This document shows positions 54,523 to 63,664 of a stretch of 64,000 nucleotides of DNA, one piece after another (position 1 is the stretch's first letter; every line of letters begins with the position of its first letter). A program made the translations under genes and the position numbers. The DNA lies in contig NZ_OX366349.1 of NCBI RefSeq assembly GCF_947250775.1, forward strand, positions 1,116,001 through 1,180,000, read 5' to 3'. This DNA comes from Wolbachia endosymbiont (group A) of Rhinocyllus conicus (GTDB lineage: Bacteria > Pseudomonadota > Alphaproteobacteria > Rickettsiales > Anaplasmataceae). The notes under the pieces are model-generated. The model ran no database searches. It had not been told where the DNA came from and saw only the letters and a program-made list of their open reading frames with translations.

Positions 54523-54717
54523 CTCGAACTAAACTATGTTTAGCAAGATAGTGCTATTGGTGAAGTAGTGCGACCCAGTGTCAGCTACTTGGAATGGTTA
54601 CGTTCAGTTGTATATCCACTTAGGTGTATAGTTTAGAGGAAAATGGATAAGAGATTGTGAAAAGGGTTTAGCTTTTGGCCTATGATCTCTTTAAATGATA
54701 GAATTTCACTACAAAAC
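54523..54717. other. Intergenic stretch with palindrome remnant
   Basis: Contains cccagtgtcagctacttgga at about 54574, a degenerate copy of the common palindrome. No gene is supported. Confidence 0.4.
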
Positions 54718-56076
54718 TTAACTTTCTTCTATGCAATTAGCTAAGTCAAGAAAGGTGAATCTATCTCTTGTTGCAAACGCAAGATCGACCACTTTACAAT
54801 ATTGTTCTTTATTCCAACTGAGGTGCTCTGGTAAGTGCGGAATTGATAGATCTTCAAATATTTTTTGCAGGTATTTTGCAGGTAGTAAATTTTGCTTAAT
54901 TAAATTGGAAATATTAGTCCATTCTTTACAAATAATCTCTTGGATTTTTTGCTGCATAATTTGCTTCTGTTCAAAAGTTCTTACAAATTCGATATTATCA
55001 AAGCACTGAGTTATATGTTTTACATCTAAAGTGGTCGGGTTGATAATCGGGTTTTGTATTGATAATATCTTTTCCTGCAAATTAGCCATGGTAATCGTCG
55101 TAACAGCAATTTTTTCGCCATGTAGTGAGGAATGATCTCTTGTTACCATTTCCATTGCGTGAGCTATCATATGCTCTCCTTGGCTTGCAGAATAGCTGCC
55201 TTTTGATATTACCATTCCAAGTCCTGAAATTAGTAGAACTTCCATAAGTAATAGGACCACTTTTCTACTTCTTTTAGTAAGCGCCGTATACTCTCTTAGC
55301 AAAATTTGCTCCAAATCGCGAACAAGTGTAAAAGGTAATTCATTGTATTCTGTGCCAAGCAACAAATGAGATAGTAGCCAGTCAGCCTGAACTGTCGAAC
55401 GGCAAATGAAATCTGCAAATCCGCTTAATGTGAGGCGCAGTGGTGCATTGGTAAGTATGTCTATATCTATATATATCGCTCTTGGAAGATGTGCTTTGAA
55501 CGATTTTTTGTATCCATTTACTAATATTGAAGCATTTGCGGATGTATATCCATTCATGGAAGCGGCTGTTGGGAACGATATATAATCTTTTTTCTCGAGG
55601 TAGCTTGCATATTTGCAGATGTCGTTAACGGTGCCGCTACCAAATGCAACTATTAAGTCACTGTCTTTTGCTTTGTTTCTAACTAGATTTATGGTTTCAA
55701 GAGAGGCAAGTGAAAGATTAGTACCCATGGTTGGTGTCATTCCAGCGCGTGACGCTGATTTTTTTTCCTGGATCCCAGTCTCGGAGGACTGGGATGATAA
55801 AATGTAGGGAGCATCCGAAATGATATGAGGTTTTGCAAGAGGCCTAATGGTATTGCTCGGGATAATTAAGTGAGAAATTTTATTAAACACGTTTTTGTTT
55901 AAAAGTTTTGCTGTATTTTCATCTGCAACTAGAAAGATGTCATTTCCGTGTCGTGTGCATATTTTATAGATATCATCAGCAAGGTGGTAATCTGTTATTA
56001 CTTCCCTTAGAAAAGTTTGTTCGGCTTGATGTAATATTTGTTTTAAATAGTGCATAGAGTGTTTACAATATAGCAA
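54718..56076 (-). CDS. sn-glycerol-1-phosphate dehydrogenase-like protein (AraM/EgsA)
   Basis: A 452-residue iron-type dehydrogenase-fold protein. Family segments: IFLVADENTAKLL, DSDLIVAFGSGTVNDICKYA (NAD-binding), YISFPTAASMNGYTSANASI, LSGFADFICRSTVQADW, and SYSASQGEHMIAHAMEM with the metal-binding His residues near GEH-x3-H. This matches the AraM/EgsA group that reduces dihydroxyacetone phosphate to glycerol-1-phosphate. Residues ~92-115 come from an in-frame palindromic repeat (55733-55801). The gene is divergent from dapE with 21 bp between. ATG 56055 is a possible alternative start. Confidence 0.85.
   Translation of the reverse strand: MLYCKHSMHYLKQILHQAEQTFLREVITDYHLADDIYKICTRHGNDIFLVADENTAKLLNKNVFNKISHLIIPSNTIRPLAKPHIISDAPYILSSQSSETGIQEKKSASRAGMTPTMGTNLSLASLETINLVRNKAKDSDLIVAFGSGTVNDICKYASYLEKKDYISFPTAASMNGYTSANASILVNGYKKSFKAHLPRAIYIDIDILTNAPLRLTLSGFADFICRSTVQADWLLSHLLLGTEYNELPFTLVRDLEQILLREYTALTKRSRKVVLLLMEVLLISGLGMVISKGSYSASQGEHMIAHAMEMVTRDHSSLHGEKIAVTTITMANLQEKILSIQNPIINPTTLDVKHITQCFDNIEFVRTFEQKQIMQQKIQEIICKEWTNISNLIKQNLLPAKYLQKIFEDLSIPHLPEHLSWNKEQYCKVVDLAFATRDRFTFLDLANCIEES
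55733..55801 (-). repeat. Palindromic repeat inserted in frame in the dehydrogenase gene
   Basis: tgtcattccagcgcgtgacg and ggatcccagtctcggaggac then tgggatga are arms of the common palindromic family. They encode about 24 residues (SSETGIQEKKSASRAGMTPT) with no homologous counterpart expected in the family, in the linker before the NAD-binding GSGTVND motif. Confidence 0.82.
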
Positions 56077-56097
56077 TATAAGTATTTTAAGATTGAC

Positions 56098-57303
56098 ATG
56101 AAAATTGACCCTGTAGAGCTAACTAAGAAATTGATCTCTTTTGAGAGTATAACACTAAGGGACGGCGGGGCAATAGAGCATATAGCAACAATCTTCAAGA
56201 AAAGTGGCTTTGACTGTGAGATTTTAGAATTTGGTGATGATGGAACTAAAGTTAAAAACCTTTATGCGAAATATATAAATGGAGTACCAAATTTGTGCTT
56301 TGCTGGGCATGTTGATGTTGTACCACCGGGTCAGTTAAAAGATTGGGCATTTGGTCCATTTAATCCAGAAGTTAGAGATGGAATGCTATATGGAAGAGGA
56401 GCAGCTGATATGAAAAGCGGAATAGCTGCATTTATTGCTGCTATGGCAAATTTAATTGCAGAAAAGTTTCAATTTAATGGTTCGATAAGTGCATTGATTA
56501 CCAGTGCTGAAGAAAGCACGGAAGAATATGGAACAAAGGCAGTTTTGGAATGGATGAAAAGTAAGCAAAAAAAGATAGATTTTTGTGTAGTTGCTGAACC
56601 AACCAGTAGTGAGAAATTAGGTGATACCATAAAAATAGGCAGAAGAGGTTCTGTAACATTTGAATTAATTTGCCATGGAAAACAAGGGCACGTTGCCTAC
56701 CCAGACCTAGCAGATAATCCAATATATAAGGTAATATCGATATTGAGTAAGGTAAAAAATACTACTTTTGATCATGGTAATAAATATTTTCAGCCTTCAC
56801 ATTGCGAAGTTACTACTATCGATGTTGGAAATAATACTAGCAATCTAATACCTGGTTCAGCAACTACACGTTTTAACATTCGATATAACAATACACAAAC
56901 ACCTGACAGCTTATATAAGCTGATTGATGAAATATGCTCCAGTGTAACTAACGATTATAAACTTTCTATGCATAGCAGCAGGGACGTTTTCCTCTCTACT
57001 CCTGATAGAAATACTGATATTATGCTTGATGCGATAAATAAAGTTACCAGTATTGATGCTGTGCTGAGCACAAGTGGTGGCACATCTGACGCTGCGTTTA
57101 TCAAAGATGTTTGTCCAGTGATTGAATTTGGTATAATCAACAAAACCGCACATCAGATAAACGAATGCGTATTAGTAAATGATATACATAAATTAACAGC
57201 TATATATAAGGAATTTATAGAAAATTATTTCAATCCCACTAATAAAATATTGAGTCAGGTCAACGTAGTTAGTAATATATCTAGTGGTCCATTGTTAGCT
57301 TAG
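56098..57303 (+). CDS. dapE: Succinyl-diaminopimelate desuccinylase
   Basis: A 401-residue M20 metallopeptidase that makes LL-diaminopimelate for lysine and peptidoglycan. It shows LCFAGHVDVVPPG (metal His and Asp), LYGRGAADMKSGIAAF, SALITSAEESTEEYGTKAVL (Glu base), and VAEPTSSEKLGDTIKIGRRG. LSTSGGTSDAAFIKDVCPVI and IEFGIINKTAHQINE close the metal site. The length is close to standard (375-400). Confidence 0.95.
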   Translation: MKIDPVELTKKLISFESITLRDGGAIEHIATIFKKSGFDCEILEFGDDGTKVKNLYAKYINGVPNLCFAGHVDVVPPGQLKDWAFGPFNPEVRDGMLYGRGAADMKSGIAAFIAAMANLIAEKFQFNGSISALITSAEESTEEYGTKAVLEWMKSKQKKIDFCVVAEPTSSEKLGDTIKIGRRGSVTFELICHGKQGHVAYPDLADNPIYKVISILSKVKNTTFDHGNKYFQPSHCEVTTIDVGNNTSNLIPGSATTRFNIRYNNTQTPDSLYKLIDEICSSVTNDYKLSMHSSRDVFLSTPDRNTDIMLDAINKVTSIDAVLSTSGGTSDAAFIKDVCPVIEFGIINKTAHQINECVLVNDIHKLTAIYKEFIENYFNPTNKILSQVNVVSNISSGPLLA

Positions 57304-57947
57304 ATGTAATCAGATCTCTTGCATAACTGTTGTTTGAGTAACAACTGCCAGCGTGTGACGTTAGAATCCAAAAACCATGAGAGCTACAAAAACCACTTGA
57401 CAAACTCCGCCAGCCCCCTTATCATGAAAATGAAGCTATTTATTTATCTTCTCTGTACAGATTAAATGACAAAAAAACTCAACGTATTTGGCGTCTCATG
57501 TTTAATTTTTTGCACTATGTGCACTCTATGTCTTTATCAAATTTCTAGGTTTTTACCTATACAAGCTGAAATACGCTTATAAAGCATTTAAAACATTAAA
57601 AAACGCCAACTTAAAAAATGGATAGTGAATAATTAGCTACCCTAGGGTTTCTTTTGCCTTTTTTTCTGTTTAGTAAATTTCTTAAACATTTATGACTAAA
57701 GGTTAGTTGCATTAAAAAGCAGCTAAATCGCGGTTATTAAGCGTTTAGAATAAAAAAACGCCATACTTGAAAGTATAATGTAAGTAATTAGCCAACCAAG
57801 GGGCTTCTTTTGCCTTTTTTTCCATTTGGTAAATTTCTTAATATTTGTAGCTAGAGACTCTCATCTTTAGCGAGCTTCAAGGTAATTGGTTGCTATTTGC
57901 GAAAATATTCGCATAATTTAAGTAACATTACTTAATAAAAATTAACT
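57304..57947. repeat. Intergenic region with dispersed repeat, copy 3 (inverted) and tandem units
   Basis: About 57396-57852 is the reverse complement of the repeats at 18381 and 46319: cttgacaaactccgccagcc, agattaaatgac, and two tandem units beginning aaaacgccaac (57600) and aaaacgccata (about 57756), each ending in cttttgcctttttttc and aaatttcttaa. The unit length is about 155 bp. No gene is supported. Confidence 0.72.
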
Positions 57948-58475
57948 ATGGAGCTTAATAAGATTGCAGCATCGATTTTACTTTCTGGGCTAATCATTAT
58001 GATAGTCAGCAACGTAGTTGATATGCTGTATAGTCCAGAGGAATATAAGATTGAACACCAAACGATAGTAGCTGCTGGTAACAATGAGTTCCAGCAAAAA
58101 ATCGAGCAAGTGGCGCTCGATATTGGAGCGCTCATGCAGAATGCTAGCTTTGAAAAAGGCAAGTCAGCAGCGAAGAAATGTATAGCCTGCCATAGTTTTG
58201 AGAAAGGTGGAATGAATAAAGTAGGACCAAACTTATGGAACGTAGTTGGAAACAAAAAGGCTCATCTTGGTAACTCATTCAATTACTCAAAAGCAGTGCT
58301 TGAAAGAGGTGGAAAATGGGGGTATGAGGAGCTATTTGCTTTCTTAAAGAACCCAAAAGCCTATATAAAAGGTACGCGTATGGCATTTGCAGGTATTTCC
58401 AATCCACAAGAAATTGCAGATCTAGTTAGTTATTTGCGTCAATTGAGTGATAACCCGGTTGCTTTGCCAAAGTAG
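57948..58475 (+). CDS. Membrane-anchored cytochrome c (class I)
   Basis: A 175-residue protein with an N-terminal uncleaved anchor (IAASILLSGLIIMIVSNVV), a linker, then a cytochrome c domain: AAKKCIACHSFEKGGMNKVG (CxxCH at 78-82), GPNLWNVVG, FNYSKAV, and the distal heme ligand Met in KGTRMAFAGI (near 146). It is like the alphaproteobacterial CycM/c552 type, which carries electrons from bc1 to cytochrome oxidase at the periplasmic face. Confidence 0.93.
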   Translation: MELNKIAASILLSGLIIMIVSNVVDMLYSPEEYKIEHQTIVAAGNNEFQQKIEQVALDIGALMQNASFEKGKSAAKKCIACHSFEKGGMNKVGPNLWNVVGNKKAHLGNSFNYSKAVLERGGKWGYEELFAFLKNPKAYIKGTRMAFAGISNPQEIADLVSYLRQLSDNPVALPK

Positions 58476-58476
58476 T

Positions 58477-59226
58477 ATGGATTATTGTAATGATGGAAAT
58501 AATGGTCACATAGCATATCGAAAGCTACAAGGAAAGAAAGCTTCTGTAGTTTTTTTCGGTGGATTTGCATCTAATATGGATGGAACTAAAGCAACTGCTA
58601 TTTACAAATTTTGCCAAGAAAACGATATAGCACTTGTGCTATTTGATTATTTTGGTCACGGTCATTCAAGTGGTGATTTTATTGATTACACGATAAGTGA
58701 TTGGCAAGAAAATTGTGCTAAAGTGATAAGTGAATTAACTAGCGATAAACAAATAATTATAGGTTCAAGTATGGGAGGATGGCTGATGCTGCTCATTGCC
58801 CTTCAATTTCCAGAAAAAATTGCAGCATTAATCGGCATATCGTCTGCTCCTGATTTTACTGAAGATTTGATATTCAAGCAATTGTCAGGCAAGCAAAAAG
58901 AAGAACTAGGTTCTAAAGGTGTAATAGATTTTACTTCAGAGCATTGTACATACAAAATAACTAAAAATTTGATCGAAGATGGCAGAAAGAACCTTCTTTT
59001 AAACAGAGAAGCAATAGATATAAACTGTCCTGTGCGCTTATTGCATAGCATTAATGATAAAGATGTTCCTTATCAAACTTCATTGAATTTAGCTGAAAAA
59101 ATTAAGTCAACCGATGTTGAAGTATACTTGATGAAATCAGCAGAGCACAACATGTCTGACAATCACTCACTGAAAGTTTTATTTAAGACCATTAGAGAAT
59201 TTTTGCCAGCAAAAACATATAGGTAA
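58477..59226 (+). CDS. Alpha/beta hydrolase
   Basis: A 249-residue alpha/beta hydrolase: VVFFGGFASNMDGTKA, ALVLFDYFGHGHSSGDF, nucleophile Ser98 in IIIGSSMGGWLMLL, acid in LHSINDKDVPYQTS, and His in KSAEHNMSD. The substrate is unknown; the pattern is close to acyl-peptide or carboxylesterase-like short hydrolases. I use ATG 58477, one base after the cytochrome stop; the upstream in-frame extension lies inside the cytochrome gene. Confidence 0.88.
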   Translation: MDYCNDGNNGHIAYRKLQGKKASVVFFGGFASNMDGTKATAIYKFCQENDIALVLFDYFGHGHSSGDFIDYTISDWQENCAKVISELTSDKQIIIGSSMGGWLMLLIALQFPEKIAALIGISSAPDFTEDLIFKQLSGKQKEELGSKGVIDFTSEHCTYKITKNLIEDGRKNLLLNREAIDINCPVRLLHSINDKDVPYQTSLNLAEKIKSTDVEVYLMKSAEHNMSDNHSLKVLFKTIREFLPAKTYR

Positions 59227-59230
59227 CCGT

Positions 59231-59589
59231 TCACAGATTTCCACTTAATTCTTCAATCTCACTAATAGAAAGGCCAGTAAACTTGACAATAGTGTTGACA
59301 TCAACATTATTAGCCAGCATTGCTTTTGCGACTTCAATTTTCCCTTCAATTTTCCCTTCAATTTTTCCTTTCTCTATACCTTTTTGTATACCTTTCTCTT
59401 CAGCAAGATCAAGTCTGTATTCAAGAATGGCTTCTTCTTTCCGTAGATCCATTATTCTTTCTTCGTAAGCTACTAAATCTTTTTCGTTCCAACGAAACTT
59501 GTCTAATTCATCATATGCTAGCTTTATTATTGGCGCTTTTTCTGCTATCTCTTTTAAGTCCTCTTCTGTTGTTTCTTCTGCGTATTGTT
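59231..59589 (-). pseudogene. C-terminal remnant of Rpn-family nuclease/transposase (intron 3' exon)
   Basis: The minus strand encodes YAEETTEEDLKEIAEKAPII, WNEKDLVAYEERIMDLRKEE, a KGIEKGKIEGKIEGKIE repeat, and VNTIVKFTGLSISEIEEL, the typical C-terminal tail of the recombination-promoting nuclease (Rpn, PD-(D/E)XK) family common in Wolbachia. The nuclease domain is absent. The frame runs back into the group II intron 3' end, so the first part of the 153-codon frame (to 59692) is intron sequence. Confidence 0.75.
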
Positions 59590-60669
59590 GTCTAAGTGAA
59601 GAAGGTTGCCCTTCCTCACTCGACTGCAAAACCGTACGTGAGACTTTGCGCCTCATACGGCTTCTCTCTAATTTGGTGCTTTTCATGCACACCTCCTGTG
59701 TAATTCATCGTGACAATGTCCATGTAACAAAGATAAGTTTGTGATCATATTGTTTCGTCTATTCCGGTCTTTGTGATGTATTTCTATTGTATCATCACTT
59801 TTAAACCATAGTCTACAATTATCGCATTTACTTTGTTGCAACCTCAATAATTTTATTACTCCTAGTGGCTTATCTGGTATTTTTCTCAGACGTTTACCCC
59901 AATATACCCAATCACCATCATATGGGGATCTGGTTTTTTGCACTTTGATATGTCGTTTAATAACATGATCGCTGTGTATAGTAAGACGTACCTTGTTACT
60001 TGTCATAAAGCGCCAGTTTTCGTTATTATACTTCTTAAAGTACTTTCTTTTTATCCAGCATCTCCCTTTGTTTGGGTGCCTAAAAACTGCCCACTTCCAG
60101 AGTTTTCTATGCATAATATTATCCAATGAGCTAAAGATTTTACATGAAACTACCGAGGAGTAATATTGACTCCATCCTCTGTTTATTGGATTGAGATCCT
60201 TTATCACCCGTTCTTGTGGTGCTCCACGCATTTCTCTGAGTTTATGTTTAATAGCTAGTGTATGCTGTTTTATAGAATTACGACTTGGTTTGATTAATAA
60301 CTTGTAACCTTTCTTACTTTCTTTTATTGGATATTGTCTTATTGAAAATCCAAGAAAATCAAATCCTGGTTTTGTTTCGTCAATGGTTCTTAATGTATGA
60401 GAAACTCTTGTTTTAGAGGGCTTTAATTTTAGTCCAATGGTTTCTAACCATTCTTCAACTAAAATTTTTGCTTTAAGAATAATCTCTTCGTTTTCATGTA
60501 TGATGACAAAATCATCACAGTAGAAAATTACACTAATAGACTTTTGCGCGTTTCTATGCGATATCCTACCATATTTTCTTTTCATGCATTGAAAGAGTTC
60601 GTTTGTTAATGCTTTTTTGACATGTTGCTCTAATCCGTGTAATGCAACACAAGCTAGCAACGGTGAGAT
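59590..60669 (-). ncRNA. Group II intron, 3' part (interrupted)
   Basis: It contains the C-terminal half of the intron RT followed by domain V. Domain V is at 59627-59664 on the minus strand: gccgtatgaggcg and cacgtacgg form the canonical hairpin with the caaagtct internal part. A domain VI-like hairpin (gtgaggaagg, then ccttcttcac with a candidate bulged A) precedes the intron end near 59590. The 3' exon is an Rpn-family gene remnant. The 5' side is cut by the serine-recombinase element at 60669. Confidence 0.8.
59683..60669 (-). pseudogene. Group II intron reverse transcriptase, C-terminal half
   Basis: From the element junction the minus-strand frame reads ISPLLACVALHGLEQHV, ISVIFYCDDFVIIHENEE (YCDD in place of the usual YADD), LKPSKTRVSHTL, FDFLGFSIRQYP, then the maturase domain (RGWSQYYSSVV). 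A C-terminal HNH endonuclease follows (CDNCRLWFKSDDTIEIHHKD, NNMITNLSLLHGHCHDELHR). The N-terminal RT motifs are missing here and are present at 28379-29088 on the other strand. Confidence 0.9.
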
Positions 60670-62625
60670 TACCCCGCCAACAATGTTGCAAAAAACGTAA
60701 AATTAGAGAAAAGCATTTCTCGAAAACTTCTATGTCCAAAAACAAGAGTGCCATTTATTTATAGTGCCAACAATCAATTAACCATCAGTTTCAATGAATG
60801 ATATGAACATATTATTTCAAGGAAAGTTCATGGGAAATAAGAGATTAGCTATACGGATTAGCTGTAGCTATGAAACTAACCGGTTGGCAGAAAAGTATTT
60901 GTTAGATGCTTATGAAAAAGCCGTGTCAAAGCAAGTAAGCCAAAAAAATTTAAAACATAAAAATGGGATTCAAGGAGGATCAAATGGTAACAGTGAGTTT
61001 ATATGCAAGAGTTTCTTCGGGGAAACAAGCACAAGAAAATACAATAGCAAGTCAAGTTGCAGCTTTAGAGAAGCAAATTAGTACGGATGGATACAAATTA
61101 TTAAGTGAGTATAAATTTATTGATAATGGCTACAGTGGATCTAATCTAGTCCGTCCTGATCTAGAAAAGTTACGTGATAAAGTAACAGAAGGTAAAATTG
61201 ATAGAATTTACATTCATTCACCTGATCGCTTATCTAGAAAATATGCATATCAAATGGTATTACTTGAAGAATTTGAGAAAGCAGGAGCAGAAACGGTTTT
61301 CTTAAATTATGAGATTAACGATAATCCAGAATCTCAATTGCTGTTACAAATGCAAGGTATGATAGCAGAATATGAACGAGCGAAAATTATGGAACGAAGT
61401 CGTCGCGGAAAGATTTATGCAGCTAATAAAGGTTGTGTAAGCGTAATGGGAGGAGCTCCTTATGGTTATCGTTATATAGATAAATATATGGGAGGAGGAC
61501 AAGCTTTATTTGAAATAAACGAAGAAGAAGCTAATGTTGTTAGGAAAGTATTTTTGTGGATAGGAAGAGAAAGGACAAGTATTGGGGAAGTGTGTCGTCG
61601 GCTAAACACTATGTCTATTATAACACGAACAGGAAAAAAGTACTGGGATAGAAGTGTGATTTGGGGTATGTTAAAAAATCCTGCTTACAAAGGACAAGCG
61701 GCTTTTGGTAAAACAAAAGTAGGTATAAAGTTACAACATATCAGACCACAGAAACATTCTTGTGAACAACCGAAAGATAATTACTCTACCTATTCTGTTG
61801 AAAAAGCAAATTGGATTTATGTTAAAGTGCCAAATATAGTGGACGAAGATGTATTTGATATAGTTCAAGAACAATTAGCTGAGAATAGAAAAATAGCAAG
61901 GACAAGAGAAAGAGGAGCAAAATATTTACTACAAGGTTTAATCGTATGTAAGCGTTGTCGTTATGCATATTACGGAAGTCCTGTAAGAAATAAGCGAGGA
62001 GAAAAAATTGATCATTATGCTTATTATCGTTGTATTGGTAGAGATTCTTACCGTTTTGGTGGTAATAAAATTTGTGATAATAAACACATTCGTACAGATG
62101 CATTAGAAACAGCCGTTTGGGAAGAGGTTAAGCATTTATTGAAAAATCCAAATAGGGTTTTAGAAGAATACAGGCGTAGACTTTCAGAGCTTAAAAAATC
62201 ATCATGGGATCAAAAAAGCGATTTACTAGAGAAACAAGAAAATAAATTAAAACGTGGTATTGCTAGACTTATTGATAGTTATGCTCAAGAATATATTAAT
62301 CAAGAAGAATTTGAACCACGAATTAAAGCAATGAAACAAAGTTTAAAAACAATTGAAGAGGAGAAGAAAAGGATATTCGATCAAAAGAAATTAAAACAGG
62401 AATTAACTTTGGTTGTAACCAATTTAGAAGACTTTTCTTCCAATATTACATCAAACCTTGATAACGCAGACTGGCTAACTAAACGTGATATTATTAGAAC
62501 GTTAGTCAAGAGAATTGAAATTAACCTTGAGGACGTAAATGTGGTATTTCGTGTAAAAGAGCTACCAAACTCTCCTGGAAATAATCGAGAAGAAAAGAAA
62601 AATTTGCAACATTGTTGGCGGGGTA
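60670..62625 (+). mobile_element. Serine-recombinase element with inverted termini, copy B
   Basis: 1,956 bp, the same length as copy A, with the same 23-bp inverted ends and AT on both sides (60668-60669 and 62626-62627). Left flank: group II intron RT C-terminal half (minus strand). Right flank: WO baseplate gene V missing its first codons. Both copies lie in the same orientation. Confidence 0.85.
60830..61081 (+). CDS. Small conserved protein of recombinase element (copy B)
   Basis: 83 residues, identical to the copy A protein (29249-29500). It has the same aagga ribosome site and the same ~98-base overlap with the recombinase gene. Function unknown; conserved with the small ORF before the WO-1 recombinase. 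Confidence 0.6.
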   Translation: MGNKRLAIRISCSYETNRLAEKYLLDAYEKAVSKQVSQKNLKHKNGIQGGSNGNSEFICKSFFGETSTRKYNSKSSCSFREAN

Positions 62626-62642
62626 ATTTCAGAGCTAAGTAG
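60984..62642 (+). CDS. Large serine recombinase of the element (copy B)
   Basis: 552 residues, identical to copy A through LQHCWRGN, after which it reads FRAK and stops in flanking DNA at 62642. The domain layout is the same: resolvase catalytic domain, Recombinase domain, zinc ribbon, coiled coil. ATG 60984 is chosen for its aaggagg site. The differing last residues show that the stop codon is not part of the element. Confidence 0.92.
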   Translation: MVTVSLYARVSSGKQAQENTIASQVAALEKQISTDGYKLLSEYKFIDNGYSGSNLVRPDLEKLRDKVTEGKIDRIYIHSPDRLSRKYAYQMVLLEEFEKAGAETVFLNYEINDNPESQLLLQMQGMIAEYERAKIMERSRRGKIYAANKGCVSVMGGAPYGYRYIDKYMGGGQALFEINEEEANVVRKVFLWIGRERTSIGEVCRRLNTMSIITRTGKKYWDRSVIWGMLKNPAYKGQAAFGKTKVGIKLQHIRPQKHSCEQPKDNYSTYSVEKANWIYVKVPNIVDEDVFDIVQEQLAENRKIARTRERGAKYLLQGLIVCKRCRYAYYGSPVRNKRGEKIDHYAYYRCIGRDSYRFGGNKICDNKHIRTDALETAVWEEVKHLLKNPNRVLEEYRRRLSELKKSSWDQKSDLLEKQENKLKRGIARLIDSYAQEYINQEEFEPRIKAMKQSLKTIEEEKKRIFDQKKLKQELTLVVTNLEDFSSNITSNLDNADWLTKRDIIRTLVKRIEINLEDVNVVFRVKELPNSPGNNREEKKNLQHCWRGNFRAK

Positions 62643-63069
62643 AAAATTAGCGAATATCATTCGTATAGGAGTTGTAAAAGAAATAGATTATGAAAAAGCA
62701 AAAGTAAGAGTTAAAATAGGAGATATTGTAACAGATTATCTGCCATGGATAACAAGTAAAGCAGGAAAAGATAGAGATTGGTCTCCGCCAGATATTGATG
62801 GACAGGTTATGGTATTTTCTCCTCTTGGTGAACTATCATTAGGAGTGGTGTTAGCAGGAATATATCAGGAAAAATACCATGCACCAGAGAATAAAAAAGA
62901 AATAAATAGTATAAAATTTCAAGATGGGACGAAGTTTACATATGATAAGGAAAAGCATCATTTAGAGATTGAAGTAGTAGACAAAATAACACTGAAAGCT
63001 GGGGGATCGAGAATAGAAATGACAAAAAGTGGAATAAAATTGAAGGCAGATAAAATAAACCTTAATTAA
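62626..63069 (+). pseudogene. Baseplate assembly protein V, 5'-truncated (second WO)
   Basis: The frame is open from the element junction: ISELSRKLANIIRIGVVKEI, ITSKAGKDRDWSPPDID, VFSPLGELSLGVVLAGIYQE, and the repetitive tail HHLEIEVVDKITLKAGGSRI. It aligns with WO-1 gpV from about its residue 8, so only the first few codons and the start are missing. An internal ATG at 62809 would drop most of the OB domain. The frame continues upstream into the element (VGGVIS) without a suitable start. Confidence 0.85.
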
Positions 63070-63324
63070 ATGAATAAATCGGTTGTGCGAGTAGGAGATT
63101 ATTGTGTAGAAGTAACACCGCATTTTTGCATTAGTGGGAGTAACAATGTTTTTGTAAATGGTAAGCCAATTTGCCGAAAAGGAGATAATTTTACAGAAAG
63201 TAGAGTATTAACTGAAGGATCAAAAACAGTGTTTGCAAATGGCTATAGTATAGGAAGAGTAGGAGATATAGTTTCATGTGGGTTTAAAGTAATAAAAGGC
63301 AGTGAAGACGTGTTTGCAGACTAA
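63070..63324 (+). CDS. PAAR-motif spike-tip protein (second WO)
   Basis: 84 residues, homologous to 11991-12245: VVRVGDYCVEVTPHFCISGS, NVFVNGKPICRKGD, SKTVFANGYSIGRVGD and SCGFKVIKGSEDVF. The PAAR pattern and Cys/His placement are kept. It starts immediately after the gpV stop. Confidence 0.92.
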   Translation: MNKSVVRVGDYCVEVTPHFCISGSNNVFVNGKPICRKGDNFTESRVLTEGSKTVFANGYSIGRVGDIVSCGFKVIKGSEDVFAD

Positions 63325-63326
63325 AA

Positions 63327-63662
63327 ATGAAAGGAATGGATACTAAAACAGGAAAAGCGTTAGAAGGAATAGAGCACTTAAAGCAATCAATAATTGATAT
63401 ACTGACCACTCCTGTTAACAGTAGGATCATGAGAAGGGATTATGGGTCGAGATTATTTGAGTTAGTGGATAAGCCAATAAATAGAGATTTAACACTTGAG
63501 ATATATGCAGCAACTGCAGAAGCTTTGGAAAAATGGGGAAAGAGGTTTAAGTTAGAAAAAGTAAAAGTTGAAGGAGTAAAAGAAGGGAGAGTAACATTGA
63601 ATTTAGAAGGTGTCTATCTTTCAGAAGGTAAGTTCATAAATATTAATGGAGTAGTTGTTTAA
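63327..63662 (+). CDS. Baseplate assembly protein W (second WO)
   Basis: 111 residues, the same length as the WO-1 gpW, with LEGIEHLKQSIIDILTTPVN and MRRDYGSRLFELVDKPINRD. Spacing to its neighbours matches the first prophage. The sequence is clearly diverged, so this is a separate WO lineage and not a recent duplication. Confidence 0.93.
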   Translation: MKGMDTKTGKALEGIEHLKQSIIDILTTPVNSRIMRRDYGSRLFELVDKPINRDLTLEIYAATAEALEKWGKRFKLEKVKVEGVKEGRVTLNLEGVYLSEGKFININGVVV

Positions 63663-63664
63663 AA

